64,000 bases of DNA from positions 11,772,771 to 11,836,770 of the forward strand of contig NC_052359.1 of assembly GCF_009727055.1 (NCBI RefSeq), in the 5' to 3' direction. Under the pieces are notes generated by a model. That model did not search any database, was not told the DNA's origin, and worked only from the letters and a program-made list of their open reading frames with translations. This stretch comes from Benincasa hispida. Lineage: Eukaryota > Streptophyta > Magnoliopsida > Cucurbitales > Cucurbitaceae. Each line of letters starts with the position of its first letter. The stretch's first letter is position 1. Position numbers and translations under genes: made by a program. Positions 59,785 through 64,000 of this stretch are shown in pieces.

Positions 59785-60925
59785 ATTCTATTTGGACTTT
59801 GAAAAGAAGCCATGAGTACAAATTTTCCCATAGACTTCTAGCTTCGTTACCATTATTATCCTCCCAACTACCATCGTACCATATAGTCACTAGTTGAGGA
59901 GTCATCTAGTCTAGCCTACAAAAATGATAAAATATAATGCAATAGAAGAAAAGAAACAAACCACAACAATGCAACAAATTAAAAGTATTTAATTTTGAAA
60001 ATGAAGAATCTGAATAAAAATGACTTATTTGAAAAATATTTTTTCTCTATTCAATCCGAACATGCCATAACCCTTATTTTTTTAGTTATTTATTAAAACA
60101 AATGTTTGTATATAGCTATCTGTTATTATTTTTTGTGTAATTAACCAATTTACTTAGACATTTGAGAAAAGATGAGAAAATATTGACATAATTGAAATAT
60201 AGGGCCGATTAGGATGTTATGTATTGTTATCCCTTAGTTAATGTTTAAAGGCCTATTGGGTTGGAGGATTTTGGAGGGGAAATGGGCTTGGGCTTTTGTA
60301 GAGTCCAAAACGGCTAAAACGAGGTGATAGCTTTGAAAAATGTCTAAAGCTTTATATAAAGTAAATGGCAGATGACAGGCTATTTCTTAGGGTGTAAATG
60401 TTGGAGTTTACACCATAATTATTAATCACAGACGTTATATTTGTTGGATGCTTTATTTATTAATTTATTTTTCATATTTGTTGGATCCTCATACACTGTA
60501 TTTGTGCATACATGTTGTAGGGACTACTTTTCACTTTCATACGATTTTTTTTTTTCTTTTTTCTTTCTTTTTGTATAATTTACTAAATAATTACTTTTTA
60601 ATTAATTTTTTCTTCAATTTCGACCTTTTGAATTATTAGGGTAGATTCCTCTATCTACAATAGTTTTAAATTTTTTATTAGATTTTGATTTTAAAATTAA
60701 ATTGTGTAATTTTATTGATTTATTAGAAAGGGTATATCTGTCTATGTTTTCAAATAATTATCGTGTATTTTAATTTATTATTTTGTATTTGACTTTTTTG
60801 AGATAGAAACTTTGTTGAGATACTTTTAAAAGTTTTCTTTACAAATTGAACATTTCTCCCGTCATCTTTTGATTTATTTATTTTGAAAAGCTTGTTTCTT
60901 AGATATCATTGATGAGTTTAAAACA
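59785..60925. other. AT-rich intergenic region
   Basis: No gene recognised; T-rich runs at 60546-60580. Confidence 0.55.
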
Positions 60926-60927
60926 AG

Positions 60928-61559
60928 TAGAGATGTCCATGGGACGGAGCCAAGGATGGCTTCCCCGTTCCCCATCCCCGCTACCCACCCATTTCATTCC
61001 TCATCCTGTGAAATTCTCCACGAGGATTGAGGCGGGATTTTTCACTGGGAATTCGCGGGGATCGGGTTACCCACAGGAAATTTTTTCCCGTTTAGATTTT
61101 TTTTGAAAAAAATAATTAACTTAAAACTCTATATCAAAATTTTTTTACTTAAATAGTTAAATATCTCCCTCATATGTGACAGATATATGATTAAAATATT
61201 TAATTTTTAAAATTTCTAAATATTAAAATTTAAATTATAACACTATATTCTAATCTCTACTTAATAAGATATAAATATATTAAATAAAAAATTATATATG
61301 ATTAATTAACTTTATATATAACTACATATATATTATTATAAACATAGTTTATAATAATATGTAAAAACCCACTGTGGGTATATATATATGTGTGTATATA
61401 ATCGAGGCAGAGAAGTAGGGTCGGGATTGGAGAATATATTCCCGTCATTGTTTAGCCAACGAAAAAAATTTCTCCCTACTCCCTCCCCCATCTCCGTCTA
61501 ATCAAGGATTCCCCACCCCATTTGGGACAAGGTCACATAGGTTAAATAGACATCTCTAA
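60928..61559. mobile_element. MITE-like element with 'TAGAGATGTCCATGGG' ends
   Basis: The left end is tagagatgtccatgggacgg. The right end is taaatagacatctctaa, an inverted relative. GC-rich shoulders of about 140 bp (ccccgttccccatccccgct; ccctccccatttggg-like text) flank an AT-rich core with tatata runs. This ggggacgggg-type element is widespread in dicots. No coding capacity. Confidence 0.6.
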
Positions 61560-63300
61560 GGGTAGGTTTTCTTAAACTCTCTCCGAGGAGACATGGATAA
61601 TTCTATTTTTTTTTTTTTATATAGATGTGATGTCACACTAGAAAAAGTAAACGCAAAATTACATTTGTCTTCGCTTATTAATTTAATAACGTTCTTTTTA
61701 CCTACTTTGTCTTCCAAAATTGAATGATGAAGGGTGAAATCGATAAGTTTGACCAAAATTTGTTCGAAATTCATGAATCTTGATCAAAATTCTTCTAGTC
61801 TCTCTAGAATTGATTGAGAGCAAGTCTTTTTTTTTTCCTTTTAATTTCAAATATTTGATTCTAACAACTTTATAATTGGCTGAAAAGAAAATAAACCAAT
61901 ATAATTTTTAAACTCAGTTAAAACACAAAAAATAATTAAGTAAGCTTAACACAAAGTGGAGAAAAGAGATAATATTAACTTGGTTTTGAGCATCTACTAT
62001 TATATCCATAACGGTTGGGCATATTCTTGCCATTTATAATGGAAATAATCTTTTATCTATTTATATAAAATCACATGGTATGTTATAGATGGGGAGAATT
62101 TGAATCCATTCAAATTTTTTTAGGCCATGTGAAAAATGAAAATACATCATCTCGTCGTTTATAAGGAATATAATGAAAAAAAAAGTTTTGAAAAAAATGT
62201 CATGGAAAATATCAATTTACAACACTAAATTTTAACGACAAAGATTTTGCATATGGAAGAAGTTGATTTTGTTTTATTAATATGTCATAATAAAAATAAA
62301 TTAAACATTAACTATGGTAAGTTAATTGCATTTGAAGTTAACTTTGATTAATTTTATACTTTATGATTGGATAAAATTGTTAAAAGAAATCACACGGGAA
62401 GAACTCAACAAAAATATCATTTATTTATATGTTTGTAATACTAAACACATACACAATCATTTATTTTAAGGAAGCCTAATAAAATTTTCAAACATAGACA
62501 AACGTAGTTATCTTTTATTCTTAGAGAATTTTCTTTTCAGTTATATTATTCTCTAGTCATTCTTAATTTCAAGCTTCTATAAACCTTAAATCAGCTTGTT
62601 GGCATTGATCTACGTAAGGTAACAACTCCTAATCTTCACTTGACAACAATAAATTTGTTTTACGGAGAAGAACGTGACATACAAAACAAATTAAATGGAG
62701 ACTTGCACATTAATGTATTGCTTGCTACACACACTTAGATGCACAAGTCATAGAGTGAAAAATGTAGCAAGCTAGATGTTTTAGAATGAGAATAAACGAA
62801 CTTACTTCTATTCGAGTCATAATAATGTATTTATATGAAGTTTGATCAAGGATTTAAAATCAAGACTTCAATTTTAGACTAGGCTAATTTTCGAGTCACT
62901 GAATCAAGGTCGTTGCATAATTTTTATACCATGTAATACCACAATTGTACGATATCCAAGTTTTAATATAACATAAATTGAGCTACTCTAGTATCGCCTT
63001 TAGGATTGGGTGAGCTCATTAACATGAGCCAATTTTTGTTAACCAATTGCATGGCTAAAGGTTGTGTTGACATGAGAATGTGAATAGGACTCCTTTCGAA
63101 GTCTTAAGCAAATGGCCTAGCATGTTATTGAAAACTAGACCGTAATGTTCGTTTCATAATTAATTACTTTGCATGAGATTCAATGGGCTTCAGAAAGTTA
63201 GTTGGCATCTTTAAATTCTTGGCTTGAGGTTATACATGAACATTAATTAATTCTTGAATAATTTAAGACGATAATTCAATTGGTGAAGTCAATTTTTTAG
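61560..63300. other. AT-rich intergenic region
   Basis: No gene or supported repeat. Confidence 0.55.
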
Positions 63301-63400
63301 GACCCATTTGATAACGTTCTTATTTCTTGTTTCCTGTTTCTGTTCTGCTTTCTTCTTTTGAAAAAAAAAAATAACTTGTTTGATAACTATTCTCGTTTCT
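63301..63400. repeat. Single end of the 38350 element family
   Basis: aggacccatttgataacgtt then cttatttcttgtttc matches the termini of the 38350-39616 element. A second, partly repeated ttgtttgataactattctcg follows at 63377. The other end was not located. Confidence 0.5.
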
Positions 63401-63550
63401 TATTTCTAAAATTTGAGAAACATTTCTAAAAATGAGGCCAAATTTGAGAAATTATAAAAAGTAGTTTCTCCCTATTTCATTTCTATTATATATAATTCTA
63501 TTTCTAATAATAATCAAAATTTGGACTTGGCATAGTTGATGAAAGAATAG

Positions 63551-63754
63551 TGTGATATGGGCTTGATTATGGGCTTTTCCTTTTGGTTGATTATGAAATT
63601 TTTCCTTATTTTATCATTGGTTGTTTTTCTGTTTTTCCTACCAATTAGGTCCTTACACGTGCTACTCATTGTAGCCTTTATATTGTGCCTTTGCTTAATG
63701 ACATTTGCAAGAGGAATATTTTTCCATTCTTTTCGTCTTCCTTTTTCACTATCA
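63551..63754 (+). mobile_element. Putative short copia-type LTR (about 204 bp)
   Basis: It starts TGTGATATGGGCTTGATTAT and ends ...CACTATCA, a few bases before the primer-binding site. The end is set by the nearby PBS. The start is only a guess from the TG and the usual length of small LTRs; no target duplication can be tested because the right half lies outside the window. Confidence 0.4.
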
Positions 63755-63761
63755 TTCTTTA

Positions 63762-63773
63762 TGGTATCAGAGC
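63762..63773 (+). other. tRNA-iMet primer-binding site
   Basis: TGGTATCAGAGC is the exact complement to the 3' end of plant initiator tRNA-Met used by most copia elements. It lies between the putative LTR and an open gag frame. Confidence 0.85.
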
Positions 63774-63799
63774 TTTGAAGCTCTTCTTCAGTTGCTTCA

Positions 63800-64000
63800 A
63801 TGAATCTTGGTGAGGACACTTCTTCCTCAAAGGATGATGAACAACAAAACATTACCCCTTCTACTCCAGTAGCTAGGCCGGTGATTGTATCTTCTCCTAT
63901 ACTGCCCAGGCCTCAGGTAACGAGTGTTCCAAATTTTTCAGTTATCCCCGATTTCGTATGCGATCTTCTTCGCCCAGACCTCAAAATTTTCATCCAATCC
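63800..64000 (+). CDS. Start of a copia-type gag polyprotein (partial, runs off the window)
   Basis: A frame opens at ATG 63800, 26 bp after the primer-binding site, and stays open for 67 codons to the window edge. It begins MNLGEDTSSSKDDEQQNI, followed by a Pro/Ser-rich stretch and then FSVIPDFVCDLLRPDLKIFI. No conserved gag core is reached yet, so the assignment rests on position after the PBS. The lack of stops contrasts with the decayed copia copies at 10.8-21.6 kb and may mean a younger element. Confidence 0.55.
   Translation, partial: MNLGEDTSSSKDDEQQNITPSTPVARPVIVSSPILPRPQVTSVPNFSVIPDFVCDLLRPDLKIFIQS

Noticed and set aside
1..64000. CRISPR arrays, operons, phage or bacterial gene clusters
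   Set aside because: Nothing prokaryotic is present. Regularly spaced repeats here are microsatellites or degenerate LTR motif clusters without conserved unit length.

Overview
This is nuclear DNA from a flowering plant. It is strongly AT-rich, has spliced genes with GT-AG introns, plant-only regulator families (WRKY, GRAS, CCCH zinc finger) and many plant retrotransposon relics. The retroelement flavour recalls Cucurbitaceae (cucumber, melon, gourd), but that is an impression from memory, not a search result.

Four host genes can be modelled. (1) At 4.36-6.60 kb (+) lies a seven-exon gene for a CCCH zinc finger / LOTUS / RRM RNA-binding protein of 564 aa, which needs one GC-AG intron. (2) At 29.6-30.9 kb (+) lies a four-exon gene for a 125-aa, probably plastid, DnaJ-type zinc-finger protein. 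(3) At 47.3-49.0 kb (+) lies an intronless GRAS transcription factor of the PAT1 branch (544 aa). (4) At 49.4-55.5 kb (-) lies a six-exon group I WRKY factor with two WRKY domains (579 aa). The GRAS and WRKY genes are tail to tail, with stop codons about 430 bp apart.

From 8 to 28 kb is a nested nest of mobile elements. In order: a GC-richer repeat block with an N base; a truncated copia 3' end and LTR; a reverse-strand gypsy relic with its primer-binding site; a decayed copia element whose pol gene is split by a 2.1-kb solo LTR with a perfect 5-bp target duplication; that copia element's own 3' LTR; a gypsy LTR; and a 2.9-kb element with about 215-bp terminal inverted repeats that holds a NAC-domain gene fragment and a foldback MITE (a Pack-MULE-like object). 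Further LTR relics follow to 28 kb.

The rest is AT-rich intergenic DNA with MITE-like foldback elements, microsatellites, LINE-type RNase H pseudogenes (0-0.7 kb, 41.4 kb) and a LINE tail (31.9 kb). The window ends inside the start of another copia-type element (LTR, tRNA-Met primer-binding site, open gag start).

No CRISPR array, rRNA or convincing tRNA gene was seen. I found no clearly new biological system. The items most worth checking are the Pack-MULE-like element, the recurring ATCGTNTAG-type motif clusters, the inverted duplication inside the copia gag gene, the pattern of inactivating transitions in the copia element, and the inverted repeat at 57.2-57.8 kb.
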